Shown: positions 7,752 to 18,511 of the stretch, piece after piece
Layout: each line of letters opens with the position of its first letter
How positions within the stretch are numbered: position 1 is the first letter of the stretch
NCBI GenBank assembly: GCA_020637295.1
Contig: JACJWF010000002.1
Location: forward strand, 186,001-250,000
Source: Acidimicrobiaceae bacterium
GTDB lineage: Bacteria; Actinomycetota; Acidimicrobiia; Acidimicrobiales; Ilumatobacteraceae
DNA length: 64,000 nucleotides
Direction of reading: 5' to 3'
Notes under the pieces: generated by a model
Database searches by the model: none
What the model saw: only the letters and a program-made list of their open reading frames with translations
Told to the model about the DNA's origin: nothing
Translations under genes and position numbers: made by a program

Positions 7752-8666
7752 GTGACGACCGGCGCTGGCGACCAACCCACCCTTGCCACGCTCGAGGCCA
7801 TCGTGCTGGCCGTCACCGGTGGCACCCCTCGCGTCCTTTGTGTGGACGGCGACGACCTGCCAAGGCTGCCCGCCGGCCGGCCGAGCGCCGGCGATCGCAC
7901 GCTGGAGTTGGCGCTGCGCCGCTTCGCCGCCGAGCAGGCCGGCCTGGAGTTGGGCTACGTGGAGCAGCTCTACACGTTCGGCGACATGAACCGCGCCGGT
8001 CGCGACGCGCCCGCGGGCGCACGCGTGCTGTCGGTCGCCTATCTGGCGCTGGTGCACGAGACCGCTCCGCTCGCCGGCTCCGCCTGGTCGGACGTGTACG
8101 ACCTGCTGCCGTGGGAGGACCACCGCGGCGGCCGGCCCCCGGTGCTCGACGACCGCATCGTGCCGGCGCTGGCCCGCTGGGCGGCGAAAGGTTCGCGCGC
8201 CGAGCGCCTGGCTCGCGCCGAGCGGGCCGACATCGCCTTCGGCCTCTCGGGCGCAGCGTGGGACGGGGTGCGCACGCTGGAGCGCTACGAACTGCTCTAC
8301 GAGGCCGGCCTGGTGGGGGAGGCCGCAGCGCGGCCAGGAAGCGGTATCGGCCTCGCAATGGCCATCGATCACCGCCGCATGGTGGCCACGGCGCTGGGCC
8401 GGCTGCGCGGCAAGGTGACCTACCGCCCCGTGGTGTTCGAGCTGCTGCCCGAGACGTTCACCCTGCTGCAGCTGCAACGTGTGGTGGAGGCACTGCTGGG
8501 CCGGATGCTGCACAAGCAGAACTTCCGCCGGCTGGTGGAGGGCGCCGGCCTGGTGGAGCCGACGGGGGAGAAGCTGGCCACCAGCGGACGCCCCGCCGCG
8601 ACGTTCCGCTTCCGCCGCGAGGTGCTGCGCGAACGCGCCCGCCCCGGCGTGGCGCCGACCGCCTGA
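7752..8666 (+). CDS. nrtR: NrtR-type Nudix-winged helix regulator of NAD biosynthesis
   Basis: This 304-residue protein is built like NrtR: an N-terminal Nudix-like domain (residues 1-150, with RTLELALRRFAAEQAG at the position of the Nudix box and LYTFGDMNRAG after it) and a C-terminal winged helix (YRPVVFELLPETFTLLQLQRVVEALLG, HKQNFRRLV, ATFRFRRE). In the Nudix helix the REXXEE catalytic set is degraded, as expected for a regulator that senses ADP-ribose rather than hydrolysing it. It lies directly upstream of nadABC in the same direction, which supports repression of that operon. The C-terminal KQNFRRLVE motif is typical of the family. Confidence 0.85.
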   Translation: MTTGAGDQPTLATLEAIVLAVTGGTPRVLCVDGDDLPRLPAGRPSAGDRTLELALRRFAAEQAGLELGYVEQLYTFGDMNRAGRDAPAGARVLSVAYLALVHETAPLAGSAWSDVYDLLPWEDHRGGRPPVLDDRIVPALARWAAKGSRAERLARAERADIAFGLSGAAWDGVRTLERYELLYEAGLVGEAAARPGSGIGLAMAIDHRRMVATALGRLRGKVTYRPVVFELLPETFTLLQLQRVVEALLGRMLHKQNFRRLVEGAGLVEPTGEKLATSGRPAATFRFRREVLRERARPGVAPTA

Positions 8667-8701
8667 CGCTCCTTCCGAGCTGCGACCGCACAGCAATCGG
8701 C

Positions 8702-8729
8702 TTGACGTTCACGGCGACGGGCTTATACT
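8702..8729 (+). promoter_or_regulatory. sigma-70-type promoter of nadABC
   Basis: TTGACG (8702-8707) and TATACT (8724-8729) are separated by 16 bases, the best classical promoter in the window. The predicted start is at about 8736, giving a leader of about 48 bases that contains AAGGAG (8771-8776) eight bases before the nadA ATG. Confidence 0.8.
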
Positions 8730-8765
8730 CATCACGAGTAGTAGAAATGCTCATGCAGAGCATTT
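8726..8765 (+). promoter_or_regulatory. tandem palindromic operators, probable NrtR sites
   Basis: Two inverted repeats follow one another: TACTC-ATCAC-GAGTA at 8726-8740 and AAATGCTC-ATGCA-GAGCATTT at 8745-8765. They share the pattern TRCTCAT-N3-GAGYA and their centres are 22 bases apart, about two helical turns. The first overlaps the -10 hexamer and the second lies just downstream of the start point, so a bound repressor would block initiation. The neighbouring NrtR-type gene is the obvious candidate. Assignment to that protein is inference. Confidence 0.65.
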
Positions 8766-8783
8766 ACCGGAAGGAGACGGCCG

Positions 8784-9730
<947 letters not shown>

Positions 9731-9734
<4 letters not shown>

Positions 9735-11239
9735 TCGCCCGCATCGAGGAGTGGCTGGAGGCGCCGTTGGTGGTGGTGGGTGCCGGTGCAGCGGGCCTCA
9801 GCGCCGCCCTGGCGTCGCGCGGGGCGATGGTGCTGGCCGACACGGCTCCGGGGGAGGGCGGGTCGAGCCCGCTGGCCCAGGGCGGCATGGCGGCGACCGT
9901 GGCGGCCGACGACTCCACCGCCGACCACGTGGCCGACACGATGAACGCCGGCGCCGGCCTGGTGGAGGCCGAGGTCGCCGCCGCAGTGTGTGGTGCCGGC
10001 GCGGAGACGGTGGCCTGGCTGGCGGCGCAGGGCGTCCACTTCGACCGCGCCGGCGACGGCAGCCTGCACCTCCACCGTGAGGCCGCTCACGGGCGGGCGC
10101 GCATCGTGCACGCGCGTGACCACACCGGCCAGGAGATCGTGCGGGCTCTCGCCGCGGCCGTGGCGGCGAGGGAGGACATCGACCTGTGGGTGGGAGTGGA
10201 GGTGGTGGCGCTGCACATGGACGGTGGCCGCGTGGCCGGGGTGATCGCCCGGCGGGCCGACGGCGGGCACATCGGCATTACCGCCCCCGCCGTGCTGGTG
10301 GCCACCGGCGGCTACGCCCACCTGTGGGCCCGGACCACCGCCCCGGCCCAGGCGGTGGGTGGCGGGCTGGCGCTGGCGATGCGGGCCGGCGCCACGGTCG
10401 CCGACCTGGAGATGGTGCAGTTCCACCCCACGGCGCTGGACGTTGGTGGCGACCCGCGGCCGCTGCTGACCGAAGCGCTGCGCGGCGCCGGCGGCCTGCT
10501 GGTGGACGGTGAGGGCACCCGGTTCATGGTCGGCCGGCATCCCGACGCCGAACTGGCACCTCGCGACGTGGTCGCTCGAGGGGTCTACGCCCAGTTGCAG
10601 TCCGGCGCCCGGGCGGCGCTGGATCTGCGCCACCTGGGCGATCACCTGGCCGCCGAGTTCCCCGGCGTGGTGGCCACGGCACGGGCGCACGGGCTGGACG
10701 CCTGCCGTGACCCGCTGCCGGTGACGTCCGTCGCCCACTACTGCATGGGCGGTGTGGCGGCGGGCCCCGACGGCGCCACCACAGTGCCCGGGCTGTGGGT
10801 GGCCGGCGAGGTGGCCAGCACCGGGCTGCACGGCGCCAACCGGCTGGCCAGCAACTCGCTGCTGGAGGCAGTGGTGATGGGCCGGCGCGCGGCTGCGGCG
10901 ATCGACGCAACACGCGGCGTGTCGGCCACGGCGCCCACTCGGCCGTCGCAGGTGGACGCGCCTGCGTGCGTGCGCCCCGCCGACCTGGCGGAGATCCGCA
11001 CCGTGCTGTGGAACCACGTGGGCGTGGTGCGAGACGGCGCCGGCCTGCGGTTGGCGGGTCATCGGCTGGGCGCCATCGCCGCCCGCTACCCGGGTGCGCC
11101 GCCGAACGAGGTGCTGGTGGCCCGGCAGGTGGTGCGCTTCGCGCTGGCTCGCCCGGAAAGCCGTGGCGCCCACTTCCGCAGCGATCACCCCGAGCCAGAT
11201 GCCGTGTGGGCCCGCCGCCGGGTGGAGGTGGTGCGATGA
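9731..11239 (+). CDS. nadB: L-aspartate oxidase
   Basis: This FAD enzyme oxidises L-aspartate to iminoaspartate for NadA. The 502-residue protein has the dinucleotide-binding VVVGAGAAGLSAALAS at residues 16-31, the SSPLAQGG segment, the active-site HREAAHGRARIVHARD region typical of the succinate dehydrogenase/NadB flavoprotein family, QFHPTALD, and the C-terminal GLHGANRLASNSLLEAVV. The ATG overlaps the nadA stop, and its own stop overlaps the nadC ATG. The open frame extends upstream inside nadA, but the ATGA overlap marks the true start. Confidence 0.95.
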
Positions 11240-12117
11240 GCCCCGCCGCGCCGCACCCGCTCGTCTACGACGACCTGCTGCGCACCGCCCTGCGCGAGGA
11301 CCTCGGCCTGGCGGGCGACCTGACTGCAGAGGCAACCGTCGGCGCCGACCGCACCGGCTCCGCCGTCGTGCGGGCCCGCGAGCCAGGCGTGGTCGCCGGG
11401 CTGGAGGTCGTGGCCCGGCTGTTCGCCATCGTCGACCCTGCGGTGGAGGTCCGCCTGCTGGTGGCAGACGGCGACGCGGTGGCCGCCGGCACCGATCTGG
11501 CGACGCTGCGCGGCGCGGCGCGGTCCATCCTGCTGGGGGAGCGCACCGCCCTGAACCTGCTGGGCCGCCTGTGCGGAATCGCCACCGCCACCCGGTCGGT
11601 GGTCGACGCGATCGCCGGCACCCGCGCGACGGTGACCTGCACGCGCAAGACCACACCCGGCCTCCGTGGGTTGGAGAAGTACGCCGTGCGGGTGGGCGGC
11701 GGTGCCAACCATCGCTTCGGGCTGGACGACGCCGTGCTGGTGAAGGACAACCACATCGCGTTCGCCGGTGGCCTTCGAGCCGCGCTGGAAGGGATTGCCG
11801 GCAGGGTCGGCCACCTGGTGCCGGTGGAGGTGGAGGTGGACACGGAGGCCCAGCTGGACGAACTGCTCCTCCTGGTGGAGCACGGCCATCGGGTGGACGT
11901 GGTGATGCTGGACAACTTCTCGCCCGAGCGGCTGCAGGCAGCCGTCCGGCGGATCGGCGGTCGGCTGGTGGTCGAGGCGTCCGGTGGCATCACCCTGGAA
12001 CGGGCGAGGGAGGTGGCCGAGACGGGTGTGGACGTGCTCTCGCTCGGCTGGCTGACGCACAGCGTCCCGGCGCTGGACGTGGGCCTCGACGTCGTTCCGG
12101 CGAACCGAGTTGCATGA
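11236..12117 (+). CDS. nadC: nicotinate-nucleotide pyrophosphorylase (quinolinate phosphoribosyltransferase)
   Basis: It converts quinolinate and PRPP to nicotinate mononucleotide, the last step of the de novo branch encoded here. The 293-residue protein carries ALREDLGLAGDLT at the N-terminus, the substrate-binding TRKTTPGLRGLEKYAVRVGGG region, HRFGLDD, KDNH, EVEVD, MLDN and the phosphate-binding EASGGIT. The start overlaps the nadB stop. Its stop codon (12115-12117) lies inside the ARG box of the next operon, so NAD and arginine genes are packed without spacer. Confidence 0.95.
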   Translation: MSPAAPHPLVYDDLLRTALREDLGLAGDLTAEATVGADRTGSAVVRAREPGVVAGLEVVARLFAIVDPAVEVRLLVADGDAVAAGTDLATLRGAARSILLGERTALNLLGRLCGIATATRSVVDAIAGTRATVTCTRKTTPGLRGLEKYAVRVGGGANHRFGLDDAVLVKDNHIAFAGGLRAALEGIAGRVGHLVPVEVEVDTEAQLDELLLLVEHGHRVDVVMLDNFSPERLQAAVRRIGGRLVVEASGGITLERAREVAETGVDVLSLGWLTHSVPALDVGLDVVPANRVA

Positions 12118-12125
12118 TCATTCAA
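12110..12125 (+). promoter_or_regulatory. ARG box (ArgR operator) upstream of argC
   Basis: TTGCATGATCATTCAA is palindromic at 14 of 16 positions and fits the ArgR consensus of TGAAT-like half sites separated by four bases (here TGCAT-GATC-ATTCA). It covers the -35 region of the argC promoter and includes the nadC stop codon. ArgR encoded in the same operon would close a feedback loop with arginine as co-repressor. Confidence 0.8.
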
Positions 12126-12138
12126 TGATCCGTATAGT
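12110..12138 (+). promoter_or_regulatory. argC promoter, probably leaderless
   Basis: TTGCAT (12110-12115), a 17-base spacer and TATAGT (12133-12138). The -10 hexamer ends nine bases before the argC ATG, so the transcript would begin at or within a few bases of the start codon. No Shine-Dalgarno sequence is present. Confidence 0.75.
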
Positions 12139-12147
12139 CATGCGTCT

Positions 12148-13164
12148 ATGTTGCGAGCCGGCATCATCGGGGCGTCCGGGTACACGGGCGCCGAACTGCT
12201 GCGGACGATTGCCCAGCACCCAGGGATGGAGGTGGCCTACGCCACCGGCGACACCCAGGCGGGGACCCGGGCTGCGGCCCTGTATCCCAGCCTGGCCGCC
12301 CACTACCCGGGACTGGTGTTCGAGTCGTTCGACCCCGCCCGCGCCGACGGGCTGGACGTCGTCTTCCTCGGGCTGCCCCACGAGGCCAGCCTGGCCCTCG
12401 CCCCACAACTGGTGGGGACGGTGGGGTGCGTGGTCGACCTGTCCGCCGCCTACCGGCTGAAGGACGCTTCGCTGTACCCGCAGTGGTACGGGTTCACCCA
12501 CGACCAGCCCGGCCTGCTGGGCGACGCGGTGTACGGCCTGCCGGAGCGTCACCGCAGCGAGTTGAAGGGTGCCGGCCTGGTGGCCACGCCCGGCTGCCAC
12601 GTCACGGCGGCCACGCTGGCGCTGGCCCCGCTGGTGGAGCGTGGCCTGGTGGCGACCACCGGGATCGTCGTCAACAGCATCACGGGCATCAGCGGCGCCG
12701 GCCGGGGCCTGAAGCACTCGTCGCTGTTCTGCTCCGCCGACGAGGACGTCACCGCCTACGGCCTGCTGGACCACCGCCACACACCCGAGATCGAGCAGGA
12801 GGTCGGCGCCCAGGTGCTGTTCACCCCGCACCTCGCCCCGATGAACCGGGGCATCCTTGCCACCTGCTACGCCCGCCCGGCGGCGGACGTCACCACGGCG
12901 TCGCTGCTGGCCGCGCTGGCCGACGCCTACGCCGGCGAGCCGTTCGTCGTGGTCTCCGAGGCATCGCCCAGCACGAAGGCGACGCTGGGCAGCAACGCCG
13001 CCCACCTCACCGCCCGGTTCGACCAGCGGACTGGCACGGTGATGGCCATCGGCGCGATCGACAACCTGGCCAAGGGCGCCTCCGGTGGCGCCCTGCAGGC
13101 CGCCAACGTCGCCCTCGGCCTGCCCGAGACCGCGGGATTGTCCGCCGTCGGGATGTACCCGTGA
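12148..13164 (+). CDS. argC: N-acetyl-gamma-glutamyl-phosphate reductase
   Basis: It reduces N-acetylglutamyl phosphate to the semialdehyde with NADPH. The 338-residue protein begins with the nucleotide-binding AGIIGASGYTGAELLR (residues 4-19), contains the catalytic cysteine in ATPGCHVTAA, and ends with the DNLAKGASGGALQAAN signature. The ATG is fixed by the family N-terminus and by the -10 hexamer just before it. It overlaps argB by four bases. In most actinobacteria argJ stands between argC and argB; it is not there. Confidence 0.95.
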   Translation: MLRAGIIGASGYTGAELLRTIAQHPGMEVAYATGDTQAGTRAAALYPSLAAHYPGLVFESFDPARADGLDVVFLGLPHEASLALAPQLVGTVGCVVDLSAAYRLKDASLYPQWYGFTHDQPGLLGDAVYGLPERHRSELKGAGLVATPGCHVTAATLALAPLVERGLVATTGIVVNSITGISGAGRGLKHSSLFCSADEDVTAYGLLDHRHTPEIEQEVGAQVLFTPHLAPMNRGILATCYARPAADVTTASLLAALADAYAGEPFVVVSEASPSTKATLGSNAAHLTARFDQRTGTVMAIGAIDNLAKGASGGALQAANVALGLPETAGLSAVGMYP

Positions 13165-14021
13165 GCGCCACGGCTGCGGACAAGGCGGCGGTGCTGGTCG
13201 AGGCGCTGCCCTACATCCGCCGGTTCGCCGGGCAGGTCGTGGTGGTGAAGTACGGCGGCAACGCGCTGGCAGGGGCCAGCGAGGACGACGCGCTGGCGCT
13301 CTTCGCTCAGGACATCGTGCTGATGCGCCAGGTGGGCATGCGCCCGGTGGTGGTGCACGGCGGTGGCCCGCAGATCAGCGAGCTGATGACGCGATTGGGC
13401 AAGGTCACCGAGTTCCGCAACGGCCTGCGGGTGACGGACGCCGAGACGGTGGACATCGCCCGCATGGTGCTGGTGGGCCAGGTGAACCCCCAATTGGTCA
13501 GCGCCATCAATGTGCACGGCCCGCTGGCCGTCGGCGTCAGCGGGGAGGACGCCGGCCTCATCCGGGCGACGGCACGCGACCCTGAACTCGGCTTCGTCGG
13601 CGACGTGGTGGCGGTCAACCCGGGCATCCTCCAGGGCCTGCTGGACGAGGGGTTCATCCCGGTCGTGGCCACCATCGGCACCGACGGCGCCGGGCAGGCG
13701 TTCAACATCAACGCCGACACGGTGGCCGGCCGGATCGCCGAAGCCCTCGGCGCCGAGAAGCTGGTCTACCTGACCGACATCGAGGGCCTGCGCCGCGTCG
13801 TCGACGACGCCGCCAGCCTGATCCGCCAGACCACGCCTGACGAACTGGACGCGCTGATGGCCGATGGCACCATCGCTGGGGGGATGATCCCGAAGGTGGA
13901 GAGCTGCGTCGCCGCCGTGCGGTCCGGCGTGCGCCGGGCACACATCCTCGACGGCCGCATCCCTCACGTGCTGCTGCTCGAGTTCTTCACGGACGAGGGG
14001 ATCGGAACGATGGTCAGATGA
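13161..14021 (+). CDS. argB: acetylglutamate kinase
   Basis: This amino-acid kinase phosphorylates N-acetylglutamate and is usually the arginine-inhibited step. The 286-residue protein has VVVKYGGNAL at residues 22-31, the VVHGGGPQI loop, NPQLVSAIN, FNINADTVAGRIAEALGAEKLVYLTDIEG and the C-terminal GGMIPKVESC segment. The N-terminal helix before the first strand is present, as in arginine-sensitive hexameric forms. The GTG start overlaps the argC stop (GTGA). Its stop overlaps the argD ATG. Confidence 0.95.
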   Translation: MSATAADKAAVLVEALPYIRRFAGQVVVVKYGGNALAGASEDDALALFAQDIVLMRQVGMRPVVVHGGGPQISELMTRLGKVTEFRNGLRVTDAETVDIARMVLVGQVNPQLVSAINVHGPLAVGVSGEDAGLIRATARDPELGFVGDVVAVNPGILQGLLDEGFIPVVATIGTDGAGQAFNINADTVAGRIAEALGAEKLVYLTDIEGLRRVVDDAASLIRQTTPDELDALMADGTIAGGMIPKVESCVAAVRSGVRRAHILDGRIPHVLLLEFFTDEGIGTMVR

Positions 14022-15220
14022 GCAGTCACGCATTCACCACCGACGGGCACGGGCGCTGCCCGTTCATGCCGGTGTTCGGTGCCCCTCAGGTGATGTTCGA
14101 GCGCGGCCAGGGCACCGTGCTGTGGGACACCGAGGGCCGCCGTTACCTGGACTTCCTGTGCGGGCTGGCGGTCACCTCGCTGGGCCATGCCAACCCAGTC
14201 GTGGCCGAGGCCATCTGCACCCAGGCCAACACCCTGCTGCACGTCAGCAACCTGTTCGCCAACCCGGTGGCCACCGAAGCGGCGGTTCGCCTCAACTCGC
14301 TGCTGGCCGAAGTCACCGGCGAGGGCGGGCAGGTGTTCTTCTGCAACAGCGGCGCCGAGGCCAACGAGGCGGCGCTGAAGCTGGCCCGCAAGTTCGGCGG
14401 GCGCGGCCGGCACGCAGTGGTCAGCGCCTACGGCAGCTTCCACGGCCGCACGCTGGCGACGCTGGCCGCCACCGGGCAGCCGGCCAAGCACGAGCCGTTC
14501 CACCCGATGCCCGACGGCTTCCGTCACGCCACGTTCAACGACATCGACGCGCTCGCCGCGGCGGTGGACACCACGGTGGCCGCCGTGCTGCTGGAACCCG
14601 TGCAGGGGGAGGGCGGCGTGCTGCCGGCCGACCCCGGCTACCTGCGCGCCGTGCGGCAGTTGTGCGACGAGCGCGGTCTGCTGCTGATCATGGACGAGAT
14701 CCAGACCGGCTTCGGCCGCACCGGCGAGTGGTTCGGCTTCCAGCACGCCGGCATCGTGCCCGACGTCGTCACCATGGCCAAGGCGCTCGGCAACGGATTC
14801 CCCATCGGCGCGGTGTGGGCCCGCACCGAGGTGGCCGGCCTGTTCCGCCCCGGCGACCACGGCAGCACCTATTCGGGCACCGCCATCGCCACCGCAGCCG
14901 CCAACGCCGTGCTGCAGGAGATGCACCGCATCGACGCGCCGCACCTGGCCCGCGAGCGCGGTGAGGAACTGGTCGGCAAGCTGCAGACGGTGCCCGGAGT
15001 GGCATCCGTGCGCGGCGTGGGCCTGCTGCTGGCCGCCGAACTGGCCGAGGGCATTGACGCCAAGGCCGTCTACGCGTCGGCGCTGGAGTTCGGGCTGGTC
15101 ACCAACGCGGTCACGCCCACGGCGCTGCGCCTCGCCCCGCCGATCACCGTCTCGTCCGCCGAGATCGACGAGGCCGTGGCCATCCTCGCCCTCGCCATCC
15201 AGGAGCACCTGCCCGCATGA
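14018..15220 (+). CDS. argD: acetylornithine aminotransferase
   Basis: This class-III PLP aminotransferase makes N-acetylornithine from the semialdehyde and glutamate. The 400-residue protein shows LDFLCGLAVTSLGH, the PLP phosphate-binding NSGAEANEAALKLAR, SFHGRT, EPVQGEGGV, the DEIQTGFGRTG stretch and the Schiff-base lysine in MAKALGNGFPIGA. The start ATG overlaps the argB stop, and its own stop overlaps the argF start. It may also act in lysine synthesis, as ArgD enzymes commonly do. Confidence 0.93.
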   Translation: MSSHAFTTDGHGRCPFMPVFGAPQVMFERGQGTVLWDTEGRRYLDFLCGLAVTSLGHANPVVAEAICTQANTLLHVSNLFANPVATEAAVRLNSLLAEVTGEGGQVFFCNSGAEANEAALKLARKFGGRGRHAVVSAYGSFHGRTLATLAATGQPAKHEPFHPMPDGFRHATFNDIDALAAAVDTTVAAVLLEPVQGEGGVLPADPGYLRAVRQLCDERGLLLIMDEIQTGFGRTGEWFGFQHAGIVPDVVTMAKALGNGFPIGAVWARTEVAGLFRPGDHGSTYSGTAIATAAANAVLQEMHRIDAPHLARERGEELVGKLQTVPGVASVRGVGLLLAAELAEGIDAKAVYASALEFGLVTNAVTPTALRLAPPITVSSAEIDEAVAILALAIQEHLPA

Positions 15221-16113
15221 CCCGCCACTTCCTCGACATCCCCGAGCTCACCGCCGACGAACTGCGCACGGTGCTGGCCCTTGCCGAGCGCGCCGACCTG
15301 CCGCAGCCACTGGCCGGCAAGGGCGCGGCCCTGATCTTCGAGAAGCCGTCCAACCGCACCCGCCACTCGATGGAGATGGCGGTCGTGCAGCTCGGCGGCC
15401 ACCCCGTCTACACCCGCGGCGAAGAGGTGGGGCTGGACGTTCGCGAGACCGTGGAGGACGTCACCCGCGTGATGGCCGGCTACCACGCCGTGCTCGCCGC
15501 TCGCGTGTTCCAGCACTCCGTGGTGGAGCGCATGGCGGCCGTCAGCGACGTGCCGGTCGTCAACATGCTCAGCGACCACTCCCACCCGCTGCAGGCGCTG
15601 GCCGACGTGCTGACGATGCAGCAGGTCCACGGCGACCTCGCCGGCCACACCGTCGCCTACGTGGGCGACTACAACAATGTGTCCCGCTCGCTGGCCGAGG
15701 CGTGCGTCCTCCTCGGTGCCGACGTGTCGCTCGGCTGCCCGGTCGGCTACTGCGCCGACGACGCCGAACTGGAGCGGCTCAACTCCCTCGGCGCCGGCAC
15801 CGTCCGCCAGGTGCACCGCGCTGTCGATGCCGTGGCCGGTGCGGTGGCCGTGCACACCGACACCTGGACCTCGATGGGGCAGGAGGCCGAGAAGGCCGAG
15901 CGGGTGAAGGTCTTCGAGGGGTACACGGTGGACCCGGCGATGATGGCGCTGGCCGTCCCCGGCGCCGGCTTCTACCACTGCCTGCCGGCGTACCGCGGCT
16001 ACGAGGTGGCCGCCGAGGTCATCGACGGCCCGCAGAGCCATGTCATCCGCCAGGCCCACAACCGCATGCACGCGGCACGCGGGCTGATGGCGTTCCTCCT
16101 GGGGGTCCGCTGA
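15217..16113 (+). CDS. argF: ornithine carbamoyltransferase
   Basis: It joins carbamoyl phosphate and ornithine to citrulline. The 298-residue protein has the carbamoyl-phosphate loop as FEKPSNRTRHSMEM, where the usual S-T-R-T-R reads S-N-R-T-R. It also has DHSHPLQALAD, the ornithine-binding WTSMGQE loop and the HCLPAYRGYEV active-site motif. Length is normal. The combination of the SMG loop and HCLP separates it from aspartate carbamoyltransferase. It overlaps argD by four bases and argR by one base (TGATG). Confidence 0.92.
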   Translation: MTRHFLDIPELTADELRTVLALAERADLPQPLAGKGAALIFEKPSNRTRHSMEMAVVQLGGHPVYTRGEEVGLDVRETVEDVTRVMAGYHAVLAARVFQHSVVERMAAVSDVPVVNMLSDHSHPLQALADVLTMQQVHGDLAGHTVAYVGDYNNVSRSLAEACVLLGADVSLGCPVGYCADDAELERLNSLGAGTVRQVHRAVDAVAGAVAVHTDTWTSMGQEAEKAERVKVFEGYTVDPAMMALAVPGAGFYHCLPAYRGYEVAAEVIDGPQSHVIRQAHNRMHAARGLMAFLLGVR

Positions 16114-16576
16114 TGTCGTCCAAGGTTCAGCGCCAGCAGGCCATCGCCAAACTGGTGGCCCGACACGCCGTCACCAACCAACCCCAACTCGTGGACCTCC
16201 TGGCCGGCGAAGGCATCACCGCCACTCAGGCCACCGTGTCTCGCGACCTCGAGGACCTCGGCGCCGTGAAGGTGCGGGTGCCCGGTGGCGACACCGTGTA
16301 CGCGATCCCTGAGTACGAGCCGAACCGGCTGGCCCCCGAAGACCAGTTGCGCCGGGTGATGGGGGAGTGGGTGGCCGAGGTCCGCAACAGCGGCAACCTC
16401 GTGGTGCTGCGCACGCCACCCGGATGTGCCCACGTGGTCGGCAGCGCGCTGGACCGCAGCGGCATGTCGGGCCTGCTGGGCACCGTCGCCGGCGACGACA
16501 CGCTGCTGTGCGTGGCCGAGGAGGACCTCGGCGGCGCAGCACTCACGGCGATCCTGCGCGACCTGGCAGGCCTGTC

Positions 16577-16580
<4 letters not shown>
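16113..16580 (+). CDS. argR: arginine repressor
   Basis: This 155-residue protein has the ArgR winged-helix N-terminus (residues 1-75, with ITATQATVSRDLEDLGAVKV as recognition region) and the arginine-binding hexamerisation domain (residues 85-155, with GTVAGDDTLLCV, where the two aspartates bind the co-repressor). It is the in-operon regulator expected to act at the ARG box before argC. The ATG overlaps the argF stop by one base, and its stop overlaps the GTG of argH. The argG gene that normally follows argR is missing at this place. Confidence 0.95.
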
Positions 16581-17948
<1,368 letters not shown>

Positions 17949-17977
<29 letters not shown>

Positions 17978-18437
17978 GCGCGACGCCACCGTCGTCGCGC
18001 CGGACCTGCTGTACCGGCTGGTCCGGCTCGGCCCTCACCTGGCCAGGGTCACCGAGGTCGAGGCCTACACCCGCGACGACCCCGCCAGCCACTCGTTCCG
18101 AGGGCCGACGGCGCGCAACGCGCCCATGTTCGGCCCTCCCGGCCGCTGGTACGTGTACCTGATCTACGGGATGCACCACTGCCTCAACCTGGTCACCGGC
18201 CGCGAGGGCGACGGGCAGGCGGTGCTGATCCGCTCCGTGGTGGTCGACGGCATCGACGACGGGCGCACCACCGGCCCGGGCCGGCTGTGCCGCGAGCTCG
18301 GCATCGACCGGACGTGGAACGGCCTCGAGGCCGAGGTGTTCGACGACGGGGTCGTCGGGCCGCGGCCCCATGTGGTCACCCGGCGCATCGGGATCACCAA
18401 GGCGGCGGACTGGCCGCGGCGCTGGGTGGCGGGGTAG
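17949..18437 (+). CDS. mpg: 3-methyladenine DNA glycosylase (AAG/Mpg type)
   Basis: This base-excision enzyme removes alkylated purines. The 162-residue protein matches the AAG family: VTEVEAYTRDDPASHS contains the catalytic glutamate, followed by R-NAPMFGPPGRWYVYLIYGMHHCLNLV and a GPGRLCRELGID segment. It is shorter than the usual 190-200 residues, mainly in internal loops. The GTG start lies inside argH. The corresponding gene lies upstream of tyrS in Mycobacterium too. Confidence 0.88.
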
Positions 18438-18511
18438 TTCGGCCCTATCGCCGCCGGTCGAAGGTGGCCTAGCGTTCCGGCAACATTGTCGGCCGGACGG
18501 AGGGATGCGGG

